DNA of 64,000 bases, from contig JAHLKD010000023.1 of the NCBI GenBank assembly GCA_025526935.1, positions 372,001 through 436,000 on the forward strand, read 5' to 3'. The notes beneath the pieces are model-generated. The model worked only from the letters and a program-made list of their open reading frames with translations, was not told where the DNA came from and made no database searches. Positions 1 to 9,762 of this stretch are shown here, piece by piece. The DNA comes from Cladochytrium replicatum. Lineage: Eukaryota; Chytridiomycota; Chytridiomycetes; Cladochytriales; Cladochytriaceae. The translations under genes were made by a program, and so were the position numbers. Each line of letters begins with the position of its first letter. The stretch's first letter is position 1.

Positions 1-2
1 AC

Positions 3-155
3 AAGCAGAATGGTGGGACTGTCGAGCTTGAGCGGGATCAGCTTGCGCGGAGGTCTACGGGTGCTACTACGAACAGCGAAGTGGGACATGGAGCAGAGGA
101 GGACGATGGAGAGGACGCGAAGACAATGGCGAGCAAGAAGGCGGCTTCGACGTAA
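3..155 (+). CDS. Possible 3' end of a protein-coding gene (partial)
   Basis: A frame open from the window edge encodes a charged tail of about 50 residues ending in MASKKAAST and a TAA stop at 153-155. The same frame continues past that stop for another 27 plausible residues (through MVVGHVKNMADSVKKWAHLQ) to a TGA near 247. The true C-terminus may therefore lie further on, with the TAA being a mutation or lying in a mis-read splice site. No family was recognised. The composition is protein-like, but there is no other support. Confidence 0.25.
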   Translation, partial: KQNGGTVELERDQLARRSTGATTNSEVGHGAEEDDGEDAKTMASKKAAST

Positions 156-1199
156 ACGTTGAGGAGGCTTTCGATGGTTGTTGGGCATGTGAAGAACATG
201 GCGGATTCGGTTAAGAAGTGGGCACATTTGCAGCAGGAATGAAGAATGAGAGTGTGGTGTATGTTAATCCCTAAAAATAATAATCTAAAAGAATAAAGAT
301 AAATGCACCACAAAGGAAAACAAGAATTAAATAAATAACACAATTAACATCGTCAGCAGAGTATGTTATCTTTTTTTTGTTCAGGGTGATCATCTTTGTG
401 TTCAGCCAACATATAACTTCTTCCACATTGTAACTTGAGCAGATTGGGGACAGCATTCCTCTTGCGATTACATAAACCTGTGGTGCATGCTCGACACAGG
501 CACAGAATTCTTTGATGCGGAAATATCTATTGATTATGATTCGACGGCGTGAAGAATAAGAAAATCAAGGCAGCGTGGCAACCTCGATACCTACCTATCA
601 CCAAATGCCCTTTATCTTGTTCAGATCGCCGATGGTGAGGGCCTCCATCACAAAAGAAGCACTGATAGAAGCTCGACCTTACGTTCCCACCACCATCAAC
701 ACTTTCGATGGCTCGGACATAGAAAATGGGACGTTCTCCAAGTATCGGGTACCGAAGCCATCTTGGAGAAGCAAGCAAAAATTTAAAGAGCCGGTTACAC
801 CTATTGATACTAATGAAAAGGATGAAGACGGTGATTTTGGATGTGGGATTTGTCAACAAAATTATTCTTTTTTCAGTTGGCAGTTTGACGAATTTCTTTA
901 CTTGGGAATTTGACAATATCTTTCTTTTCAGGCCCTGGTTCACAGACAAAAAGCAATTATTCATTTCCGTGCAAAGCTCAATTGCTTATATTTGGCCATC
1001 GAGATCGTTTTCATCCTCCCAAGCCGCTGGCTTGAAGGAGGTGAAACCCAAGTATTATAAAAGCTCACATTCTTAAACCACATTGTTGTGTGTATGGATG
1101 AAGTTCGTCGCACATGTTGAACGACATAGGAGTCGTCTAGCACAATACCTAAGGATATCATCCCCAACCTAGCCCAAGCTATGTGAGCCTCCACAAGCA
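156..1199. other. Intergenic stretch, no supported gene
   Basis: No gene is supported here. An open frame at 575-913 (+) has a moderately protein-like middle (PTTINTFDGSDIENGTFSK) but no recognisable domain. The opposite strand is also open across it, so it is not called. The rest is AT-rich. Confidence 0.3.
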
Positions 1200-1202
1200 A
1201 AT

Positions 1203-1499
1203 GCAAAGTTATTCATCAGACTCAGATGAAGAATCTTCAAAGAAGTTGGCTCCAGCTAAGAAGGTAATCTCATACCTCAAACCTGTTCATAGGTAATTGA
1301 TGCCGACAACATTGTGGATGCAACTTCTTCTACAATAGTGACTGCATTAACGGCTCGATCCGATACTGTCATTCATGTCAAGACCAAGCGTCTTGGACTT
1401 ATTGATTCTGGAGCTTCTTTTTGGATGTCACCCAAACGTCATGTATTTTCAAAGCTTCAATATATGAAGGCCAACCAGGTTGTTGAATTTGGCAAATAG
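1203..1499 (+). pseudogene. Relic of Copia gag/protease (older family)
   Basis: The first part reads as an acidic Ser-rich gag tail (SSDSDEESSKKLAPAKKV). After a break, 1314-1499 encodes a retroviral-type aspartic protease start with the signature LGLIDSGASFWMSPKRH. This matches in place and order the corresponding part of the intact element downstream (acidic tail, then LLDTGATVWMTPNRHAF), but only at moderate identity. It therefore belongs to a diverged, older Copia family. The frame stops at 1499 and nothing downstream continues it. Confidence 0.7.
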
Positions 1500-1596
1500 G
1501 AATACCATACCAATCTTGTTGAATGACATAGGAATTAGCTACTCCAGTCGTCCGACATACTGGTGGTGAGATCCATGGATCAGAGATGTCTGATCG

Positions 1597-1929
1597 CTGT
1601 ATCGCAGGAGTGACAAACACCCGTTGGATCAAACTGTTGATGATAGTACACATCCTCTTATGTTTGAATGCAGTAGAGCATAGAGAGTGTATTTAAGTGA
1701 CTGTTAACTGTATCGCAGGAGTGACAAACACCCGTTGGATCAAACTGTTGATGATAGTACACATCCTCTTATGTTTGAATGCAGTAGAGCATAGAGAGTG
1801 TATTTAAGTGACTGTTAACTGTATCGCAGGAGTGACAAACACCCGTTGGATCAAACTGTTGATGATAGTACACATCCTCTTATGTTTGAATGCAGTAGAA
1901 CATAGAGAGTGTATTTAACTGACTGTTAA
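1597..1929. repeat. Tandem repeat, 3 copies of a 111-bp unit
   Basis: Three nearly identical head-to-tail units lie at 1597-1707, 1708-1818 and 1819-1929. Each begins CTGTATCGCAGGAGTGAC and ends near ACTGTTAA. The third copy differs at only a few positions (for example AGAACAT for AGAGCAT and AACTGACT for AAGTGACT). The unit has no extended reading frame. It sits just 3' of the Copia protease relic. Confidence 0.95.
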
Positions 1930-2169
1930 CGGATACAAGTGATTTAGAAGCAACTTCACATATACTTGAGAGAACATCTCATATAGTGAAACAACAAGGT
2001 GAAAGTCCTATTACAGTGTAATTGGCACTATAGCATGCTCTGTGGATACAATCAATGATCGGTATGCTTACTTACACTGTATATGTGTAACTGAACAATA
2101 TTTGAGATTATAGACACGTTTCTTTGTCTAAAGTTATGAAACTGAAATCAGTAACTCATTTCATGAGTA

Positions 2170-2546
2170 TGTTGAACAAAGCAGAGTTCTGGATCCTCAG
2201 GTTGTATGTATTGATTCACAGGTTAATGATAATAAGAGATGAACAAAGAAAATTGCAAGTCACAAGTGCTAACGCAACAGAATGCTCCTTGTGTGTATCG
2301 CCACAGGCTCCTCAAATGAGTGTACTGTCTGTCGAAGTTTGGGTTTGAGGGCGATGTGATTTGATCAGTTTTAGTGCTGCTGATCTGGGACTTGCGCTCG
2401 AGATAGTCCTCAGGTTGATCTGTGTATGTGCAGAGTTTCGTGTTTCTCCAATCACGCTCTTGCGCCACAGCCACCCGAAATCTCATATCGCCACAGGCTC
2501 TTTGAATTGTGCAAACAATTCAAATATACTGTCGTTTCGGCTTTTA
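2170..2546 (-). repeat. Diverged solo-LTR scraps of the Copia family
   Basis: From 2170 the sequence begins TGTTGAACAAAGC and follows the reverse complement of the LTR (GGATCCTCAGGTTGT, then GTGTATCGCCACAGGCTCCT) with many substitutions, to about 2345. After unrelated sequence, a second scrap at about 2484-2546 again carries ATCGCCACAGGCTC and CTGTCGTTTCGGCTTT. These are older insertions than the intact element. Confidence 0.75.
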
Positions 2547-2670
2547 TAATTAACCTGTGGCTATAGATATATGGAAATATCTAATATAAACATTATTCTC
2601 TCGAATAGAGAGATATAGATCCCAGTGATCGTTCACAATAACCATTGTGAGCAGAACATGAAGATTAGCT

Positions 2671-2926
2671 TGTTGAACAAAGCTGTGGTCTGGATCCTCA
2701 AGTTGTGTGTGTTGTTAATTCACGGGTTAATGTTGCTAAGAGATGAATAAAGAAGATTGCGAGTCACAAGTACTAGCGCAAGAGAATGCTCCTTGTGTGT
2801 ATCGCCACAGGCTCCTTAAATAAGTGTACTGTCGTTTTGGCTTTTCCTTCTGGAAGATCTGGATCGCAGCGATAAGGTTTGACTCTTCTTCTCACAGGCG
2901 TAGCGAAGCATATTCATGCTAAGCTG
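2671..2926 (-). repeat. LTR fragment, 3' half, inverted
   Basis: The sequence begins TGTTGAACAAAGCTGTGGTC, the inverted 3' end of the LTR, and continues nearly identical to the reverse complement of the intact LTR. It breaks off after AAGCTGTG, where a forward LTR fragment begins directly. It is close in sequence to the young copies, so the break is recent. Confidence 0.88.
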
Positions 2927-3203
2927 TGTTAAGTATTTCGATTGATGGACTTGGCCAATCCAGTCATTGATAGTACAAAAACACAAACGCCCGATATACA
3001 GAAATGTCACTCTTCACTGAGCAACATTTCTAACTATTGAACTAAAGCATATAGATGATGATCTATTACGAGTTTGGATACCTCCAGTTATTTCTTCATG
3101 GGTTATATTTATTGCGGCCATAGGTATAGTAAACTGTCATTACTTTTCTATCATCCACTTGCAGAAGTGAAGCCCGGATCAGATCACAGCAAAGGTTTAC
3201 ATA
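2927..3203 (+). repeat. LTR fragment, 5' part, forward
   Basis: This starts with the LTR 5' end TGTTAAGTATTTCGATTG (after a roughly 120-bp shared start it continues through TTATTTCTTCATGGG) and is cut off at GGTTTACATA. There the complete 5' LTR of the intact element begins. Its right edge is therefore the left insertion flank of that element. Confidence 0.85.
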
Positions 3204-3802
3204 TGTTAAGTATTTCGATTGATGGACTTGGCCAATCCAGTCATTGATAGTACAAAAACACAAACGCCCGATATACAGAAATGTCACTCTTCACTGAGCA
3301 ACATTTCTAACTATTGAACTAAAGCATATAGATGATGATCTATTACGAGTTTGGATACCTCCGGGTATTTCTTCATGGGTTATATTTATTGCGGCCATAG
3401 GTATAGTAAACTGTCATTACTTTTCTATCATCCACTTGTAGAAGTGAAGCCCGGATCAGATCACAGCAAAGGTTTACATATGATTAACGCGTTCGTGGGA
3501 ATCATGTGTGAGAACAATCCTGTTCAGGAGAGCTAGATCTCACGCACAGCTTAGCATGATTATGCTTTGCTACGCCTGTGAGAAGAAGAGTCAAACCTTA
3601 TCGCTTCGATCCAGATCTTCCGGAAGGAAAAGCCAAAACGACAGTACACTTATTTAAGGAGCCTGTGGCGATACACACAAGGAGCATTCTCTTGCGCTAG
3701 TACTTGTGACTCGCAATCTTCTTTATTCATCTCTTAGAAACATTAACCCGTGAATTAGCAACACACACAACCTGAGGATCCAGACCACAGCTTTGTTCAA
3801 CA
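3204..3802 (+). repeat. 5' LTR of element 1
   Basis: This 599-bp terminal repeat begins TGTTAAGTATTTCG and ends CTTTGTTCAACA. It differs from the 3' LTR (601 bp) by only a handful of changes, for example GGGTATTTC versus GGTTATTTC, CTGTTCAGG versus CTGTTGAGG, and an extra CA in the ACACACA run. It should contain the promoter and RNA start; no single TATA box was chosen. Confidence 0.95.
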
Positions 3803-3853
3803 CAATAGTTACGAATCGTTGCTTAACACATTTCTTTGGACAACAACGACAAG

Positions 3854-6800
3854 ATGGGTTCAGGATCGAATGACGCCACATCTTCGCGGCCGAAGCCATT
3901 CACCGGTAAAACGCTGCAGGATTTCGATCTGTACATGGAACAAGTGCAGACTTACGCAAACTTACGTGGCGGCGCTGGCACTATGCTTCTCCAAGAACCA
4001 ATGGCTCTTCCTGATAGTCCGAATTACGAGGCGGAAGGAAATCGCCCACAGCGTCCGATAGTCATCGCCGGAGCTGGCGGAGCTGCTAACGAAGCACGAG
4101 CACAATGGGAAGCAGAACTACGTGAACATTTGGCGATCGTCACACACAACAGTCACTTACGTACGCAATATCGTGCTGAGATGCAAGATTACCGTGCACA
4201 ACAAGCGGACAATAACGTCGCAGTTGGAATTCTATGCGAATGTTTCCCAAAACGCGACATGAATCGAGTCAGAGCTTATGCGTCAGCAAAAGGCAAAGTC
4301 GATGGACTTCGCCGAATTTTCAGTGCTGGCGGTCAAGCTCCGATCGAATCGTCTATGTGGGAGCAACGGCTGGTAGATCTGAAATGTACGAACGGTCAGT
4401 CGGCAGAAAGCGTTCAGCAGTTTGTGACCGACCTCACTGAGTTATTCGAACTCAAACTGAACTCTTTACCGGACGAACTCGTAATCAAGGATCTACTAAA
4501 CCGGTTAGTCGCAAAAATCACGATGCAGACAATTGAACTACGGACCCTCGTACCTTTTCTCGGAAAAATGATCACTTCTGCGTATGCCGAATGGGAACCG
4601 GCGTTAATACAAGATCCAATTGATGCTGCAAACCCGAATGCTCCGCGACCATTCCACCAAAAGCCAACGCATTACTTCGAAACAGTGTCAAATATCTTGA
4701 CCGACCTAAACCAACTGGTCCAACTCAACGTCACCATGGATGCCGGTGGGCCGAATGGGACAAAGAAGGCCATGAAGGCAAAGGCGAAGAAAGCGAAGGT
4801 GAAAGCGAAAGCCAAGGTTGCGAAGTCGGAGGATATTTGTACCTTGCATCCGAACTCATCTCACACCAATGCTCAATGCCGTAAGCAGGGTGCCTCGGGT
4901 GGCTCAGGCAGTAGCGGTGGGAGTAGCAGTTCCACTCGGACCAGGCAGTCGCAGGACTCCAGGTCGTCCACATCTTCTTCTGCAAAGAAGACAGATCTCA
5001 CATGCAATTTCTGTGGCAAACGAGGACACAAGCAGTCGGCGTGTAAACGCTATCTCACTGCAAAGAGCCTTTGTTTAGACACGGATTTTCGTGCATTCAT
5101 TGCCAGCCGTGGCGATGCAGGTGATGATTCGTCGGAGGACGAATCTACCGCCAAACCGGTGTTGACCAAGAAGGTAATCTTTGACCTTACCCAACCTACT
5201 TCTGTTGATAAAGATGCTGACACATACATCGGAAATATGTTTTCGATAGTGAACGCACACTCGGCACAGAAGGTTGTCCGTGTACATGTTCAAGCAAAGG
5301 ATCGTGTGGGTTTGCTTGATACAGGCGCAACTGTTTGGATGACACCTAATCGTCATGCCTTTAGTTCGCTGACGTATACGAATGACGAGGACGTGGTGGA
5401 ACTAGCGGATAGTCATACAATTCCAGTTTGTGGTTTTGGAGATGTATCTGTAGTTTTACCCAATGGGCGAATTAAGATAATACACAACGCACTTTATGTT
5501 CCTGATCTCGAAGACACACTTGCATCAGTGTGTAGTATCATTGGAGACTCCGGGGACATTGTGAGTTTCACCAAAGACAAGGTTATCCTCACGCATGGTG
5601 ATACGGATGAACACGTTATTATTGGGCGACGGGAAAGAGATTTGTACTATCTCTATGCTGATGTTAGTACCGTCGGAACTCACCAACCGCGGCATGTGAT
5701 TGCTCAACGAGCTAAAGCAGTAGCGGTATCCGCAGAAGGTCTCAATCAGTCGATGGACTTTACGTCCGGTGTACGATCTTCTCACGCGATGGGTCTCGAT
5801 GTAATGTCAGACAACAACATTCGTCAAACGAACGATGATGAATGTCAACGAGCATCTCAAGATACAGTTGGAGTGAGCACCAACTTATCGCCAGTGACAG
5901 TACACGAACTTGCAAAGTTACACCAGCAGTTTGGTCACATCCACTTACGGACAATCTTTCGAACGGCAGAGAAGCTCAACATCAAAATGCCCAAGGTTGA
6001 ACCGGATGCATTCAATCTTGTCAACAAATCAATTATGCAGAATTGTTTGGTCTGTAGTCGCACGAAGCTGAAGCAGAAGCCGATTTATTCTACAATAAGT
6101 CGAGCTCCGAGGAAACTTTTCCGTCTGTTTTCCGATGTCGTACGTTTAATCTACGACGGACAGAAGAAGAGATATTGGCAGATCATTGTCGATGAACAAC
6201 CTCGTTTCATCACAATCTACTTCCTGAATCGAAAGAGTGATGCGGTGGATAGTATGATTCGACATATCGCTGATGTGGAAAATCGCAATCACCCATTACA
6301 CGTTGCTGAACTACGTTCCGATTCAGGAGAATTGATTACTAAACGGTTGATCCAATGGTGCAATACCAAGATTCCTCGCATCCGCGTCCACCCAGCTCCT
6401 CCGTCAGTAAAGGAACTCGATGGTCTATCAGAGCGGAATATACAATCGATCAAGTATATGTCGGACGCGATGCTGCTACAAGCTGGACTACCACGAACAC
6501 TTCAATTCGTGCAACTCTCCATCCTATACGCTGCAGTCGTCAAGAACGCTACTTTCCATTCAGCTGTGAATGCGATTCCGTACTGTGCTTACCTTGACAA
6601 GCGGATAGATTTGGCAACTATCCACGCCTTTGGAACACTTGTTAGTTTGTGGATCTCACACGAACAAAGGTTGGCGCGCAGAATCCGAGACAAGTCTGAA
6701 CTAGGTCTGTTTCTCGGATACAAGGGTGAAGACCTGAAGATCGTCATAGCACTCAATTTTCGGACAAACACAATAGGCGAATACTTCCATGTTACGTTCC

Positions 6801-9034
6801 ACGAGGGAGTTTTTGTTGGTTATAATCCTACCCGACAGTTACTCGACGATCTTACGGTACAATATCCACTGAAGGCCGGGACATATTTCGATGTTGATCA
6901 AATACCAACCGGGGATCAGGGGGTGCAAGAGACGACTGTTGAGTTTGTCTCAGACAATTTCCCGATTTCTACCGTTGCAGACGAAGAAATCGATGAGGAT
7001 ATAAACGACGACCCCATATATTACCGCTTAGAAGAAGCCGGTGACATGCATGTTGTTGAACATTTACATGGACTAGACGATGATGACCCAGACGATGCTG
7101 ATTATGATCCAAATGCTGATTTATCGACTCCACAATCCATTACTGAAGAATCTCCGAATTTGTCTTCCGTATCTCCTGTAGAGGAATATGATGCACAACT
7201 CGAAAGTGATCTTCAATTCATTGGAGAAGATGTCGACGAAGCATATGCAGCAAGAAAACGAAAACGTCAAGCAAGTGCAAATTTGTCGAACGCCAAAAGG
7301 AAACAAAATTCCTTGTTTACCCGGTCCGTTCCTAATATCGATTGGACCCTGAAGGCCGATTCCTCATATCCAACACAACCAATTGCGAATGGAAATATAC
7401 GGACTGCACCAAAGACTCTTCGTGAGGCTTTATCACGATCCGATGAGGCTCCATTCTGGTTAGCGGCGATGAAGGAGGAAGTTACACAACTAGTCGGCAA
7501 CAATACTTGGGCTGAAACGTTTTTACCTGATGGACGGAATTTATTATCGGGCAAATGGGTGTTCACATATAAGCTTGACGAACATGGCAATGTTACTCGA
7601 TTCAAAGCACGTTGGGTCGTACGAGGATTTTCACAGATTGAAGGATTGGATTTCGATGAAACCTATTCTCCAGTTACGAAAACGTCCACGATCCGTTTTC
7701 TGATTGCATTAGCAGCATTAGTCGGCATGATCATATTCCAGTTTGATATCAAGGGTGCATATCTCAATGCGATACTGGAAGAAGAGAACTACGTCGAACT
7801 CCCTCATGGTTTCGGACGAGTAGATTTCCAGAATCGACCCATCGTCTGCAGACTTATCAAAAGTCTGTACGGTCTACACCAGGCAGCTCGAGAATGGTAC
7901 AAAACTCTTTGGAAACAATATCTCAGTGTTGGTTTCGTGCGGAATATTGCAGACATCTGTCATTTCTGGCGATACAATCCAACAAATAATACCCGCGAAC
8001 ACACTACCGTTCATGTCGATGATATACTACATTTTTCCACAGATCCAAACGCATATCATCGGTTTCAGACCGATTTGGAAACTTCGTTCACAGTAGGCAG
8101 TACTTCGAAGGCGAAATGGATTCTGAAAATGGAGTTATTGCAGACAACGGAAGGATATTTCCTTAGCAATGCATTGTACGTAAAGAAGATTCTCGAAGAA
8201 GCGAATTTATGGGGTACCAACATCAAACCGACCAAAACACCGATGTCAAAATCATATATCTTTGATGAGACCACACCAACACTGTCCGATGCCGAGGCAA
8301 CACAATTTCGATCAATGTTAATGAAGATATCGTACGTGGCGACTAAGACACGACCGGATATTTCATACGCAGTCAATATTTTGGCACAACATCAGATTGA
8401 TCCTCGACAGTCAGAATCAAAGGCTCTCTATCGATTACAACGATATTTACTCGGTACTTGGGATTACGGTTTACACTATACACGGACTGGTATCACGTCT
8501 CCGATGCTAAGACCCGACGGTCTCTACATGTTTGATTCGGCTAACAACCCACAAGGTTATGCCGATGCAGACTGGGCGGGCGATGCAGATAGATACTCAC
8601 GAACCGGTTACGTGGTAATGTTCGCTAATGCGGCAATCAGTTGGCAGTCGATTCGACAACAGACTATTGCAGCCTCGTCGTCGGAAGCCGAACTGTATGC
8701 GCTGAACGAACTATCGCGTGAGATGAAGTGGATGAAAAATCTTATGACGGGTATTGGAATTACGTCGTTCAATCCGCTCCGTTTATGGCAAGACAATCAA
8801 TCCACCGAGTCTATCGCAAACAATCTGTTCAACAACAAACGGACCAAACACATGGACGTTCGCGAGAGATTTGTGAATCTCCAAGTTGAACAGAAACATC
8901 AGGAGTTACACCATATGGATACTTCTGATATGATCGCGGACATCTTAACTAAACCTCTTGGAAGTAAATTATACCTTAAACACAGGGGCTCGTTGGGGCT
9001 AGTCAGTCAGTCTTCACTTAATATACTATCTTGA
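3854..9034 (+). CDS. Copia gag-pol polyprotein
   Basis: A single frame of 1726 residues starts at the ATG of MGSGSND. By rough residue position it contains the following. The gag capsid region covers 1-300. A Lys/Ala-rich linker is near 300. A CCHC zinc knuckle CNFCGKRGHKQSAC is at about 383. An aspartic protease LLDTGATVWM is near 486. The integrase zinc module (HELAKLHQQFGH, then CLVC) is at about 680-735, followed by the integrase core with LRSDSGEL and SERN motifs. An acidic linker follows. Reverse transcriptase begins near GKWVFTYKLDEHG (about 1232) and its catalytic VHVDDIL is at about 1387. RNase H (DADWAGD, then ASSSEAELYAL) begins near 1570. The C-terminus has the usual ADILTKPLG. 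Gag and pol share one frame with no shift, common in this clade. All catalytic Asp/Glu positions I can place are present. Confidence 0.96.
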   Translation: MGSGSNDATSSRPKPFTGKTLQDFDLYMEQVQTYANLRGGAGTMLLQEPMALPDSPNYEAEGNRPQRPIVIAGAGGAANEARAQWEAELREHLAIVTHNSHLRTQYRAEMQDYRAQQADNNVAVGILCECFPKRDMNRVRAYASAKGKVDGLRRIFSAGGQAPIESSMWEQRLVDLKCTNGQSAESVQQFVTDLTELFELKLNSLPDELVIKDLLNRLVAKITMQTIELRTLVPFLGKMITSAYAEWEPALIQDPIDAANPNAPRPFHQKPTHYFETVSNILTDLNQLVQLNVTMDAGGPNGTKKAMKAKAKKAKVKAKAKVAKSEDICTLHPNSSHTNAQCRKQGASGGSGSSGGSSSSTRTRQSQDSRSSTSSSAKKTDLTCNFCGKRGHKQSACKRYLTAKSLCLDTDFRAFIASRGDAGDDSSEDESTAKPVLTKKVIFDLTQPTSVDKDADTYIGNMFSIVNAHSAQKVVRVHVQAKDRVGLLDTGATVWMTPNRHAFSSLTYTNDEDVVELADSHTIPVCGFGDVSVVLPNGRIKIIHNALYVPDLEDTLASVCSIIGDSGDIVSFTKDKVILTHGDTDEHVIIGRRERDLYYLYADVSTVGTHQPRHVIAQRAKAVAVSAEGLNQSMDFTSGVRSSHAMGLDVMSDNNIRQTNDDECQRASQDTVGVSTNLSPVTVHELAKLHQQFGHIHLRTIFRTAEKLNIKMPKVEPDAFNLVNKSIMQNCLVCSRTKLKQKPIYSTISRAPRKLFRLFSDVVRLIYDGQKKRYWQIIVDEQPRFITIYFLNRKSDAVDSMIRHIADVENRNHPLHVAELRSDSGELITKRLIQWCNTKIPRIRVHPAPPSVKELDGLSERNIQSIKYMSDAMLLQAGLPRTLQFVQLSILYAAVVKNATFHSAVNAIPYCAYLDKRIDLATIHAFGTLVSLWISHEQRLARRIRDKSELGLFLGYKGEDLKIVIALNFRTNTIGEYFHVTFHEGVFVGYNPTRQLLDDLTVQYPLKAGTYFDVDQIPTGDQGVQETTVEFVSDNFPISTVADEEIDEDINDDPIYYRLEEAGDMHVVEHLHGLDDDDPDDADYDPNADLSTPQSITEESPNLSSVSPVEEYDAQLESDLQFIGEDVDEAYAARKRKRQASANLSNAKRKQNSLFTRSVPNIDWTLKADSSYPTQPIANGNIRTAPKTLREALSRSDEAPFWLAAMKEEVTQLVGNNTWAETFLPDGRNLLSGKWVFTYKLDEHGNVTRFKARWVVRGFSQIEGLDFDETYSPVTKTSTIRFLIALAALVGMIIFQFDIKGAYLNAILEEENYVELPHGFGRVDFQNRPIVCRLIKSLYGLHQAAREWYKTLWKQYLSVGFVRNIADICHFWRYNPTNNTREHTTVHVDDILHFSTDPNAYHRFQTDLETSFTVGSTSKAKWILKMELLQTTEGYFLSNALYVKKILEEANLWGTNIKPTKTPMSKSYIFDETTPTLSDAEATQFRSMLMKISYVATKTRPDISYAVNILAQHQIDPRQSESKALYRLQRYLLGTWDYGLHYTRTGITSPMLRPDGLYMFDSANNPQGYADADWAGDADRYSRTGYVVMFANAAISWQSIRQQTIAASSSEAELYALNELSREMKWMKNLMTGIGITSFNPLRLWQDNQSTESIANNLFNNKRTKHMDVRERFVNLQVEQKHQELHHMDTSDMIADILTKPLGSKLYLKHRGSLGLVSQSSLNILS

Positions 9035-9161
9035 ACGACCGGCTGGCGATGTCCATACAACTCACCTTTATTTCAATAGAATATCAACTTCAGCATTTAC
9101 AGAAAGTTATGATCGGTTGAGTGATACTCTCGGTTGTACCTATCTAATGACTGAGGGGGTG

Positions 9162-9762
9162 TGTTAAGTATTTCGATTGATGGACTTGGCCAATCCAGTC
9201 ATTGATAGTACAAAAACACAAACGCCCGATATACAGAAATGTCACTCTTCACTGAGCAACATTTCTAACTATTGAACTAAAGCATATAGATGATGATCTA
9301 TTACGAGTTTGGATACCTCCGGTTATTTCTTCATGGGTTATATTTATTGCAGCCATAGGTATAGTAAACTGTCATTACTTTTCTATCATCCACTTGTAGA
9401 AGTGAAGCCCGGATCAGATCACAGCAAAGGTTTACATATGATTAACGCGTTCGTGGGAATCATGTGTGAGAACAATCCTGTTGAGGAGAGCTAGATCTCA
9501 CGCACAGCTTAGCATGATTATGCTTCGCTACGCCTGTGAGAAGAAGAGTCAAACCTTATCGCTTCGATCCAGATCTTCCGGAAGGAAAAGCCAAAACGAC
9601 AGTACACTTATTTAAGGAGCCTGTGGCGATACACACAAGGAGCATTCTCTTGCGCTAGTACTTGTGACTCGCAATCTTCTTTATTCATCTCTTAGAAACA
9701 TTAACCCGTGAATTAGCAACACACACACAACCTGAGGATCCAGACCACAGCTTTGTTCAACA
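9162..9762 (+). repeat. 3' LTR of element 1
   Basis: This 601-bp copy of the 5' LTR begins TGTTAAGTATTTCG and ends GTTCAACA. It is followed without any gap by GAAAACAGACGG, which is internal pol sequence of an inverted sister element. The join therefore falls exactly at the LTR terminus, as expected of an integrase-made end. Confidence 0.95.

Larger units (their letters stand above)
3204..9762 (+). mobile_element. Intact Ty1/Copia LTR retrotransposon (element 1)
   Basis: This 6559-bp element is bounded by direct LTRs (3204-3802 and 9162-9762) with TGTT...AACA ends. It carries one uninterrupted gag-pol frame. A purine-rich stretch (GACTGAGGGGGTG) sits just before the 3' LTR, where the plus-strand primer site is expected. 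The five bases on the left (ACATA) and right (GAAAA) do not match, so there is no target-site duplication. The right flank is the inverted element 2. Intact coding capacity and near-identical LTRs suggest a young copy. Domain order (integrase before reverse transcriptase) places it in Copia/Pseudoviridae. Confidence 0.95.

Noticed and set aside
575-913. Open frame of 112 codons near the left edge, with a Cys pair in FGCGICQQ
   Set aside because: It looked briefly like a RING start, but only one CxxC exists and the opposite strand is open as well; no splice continuation was found.
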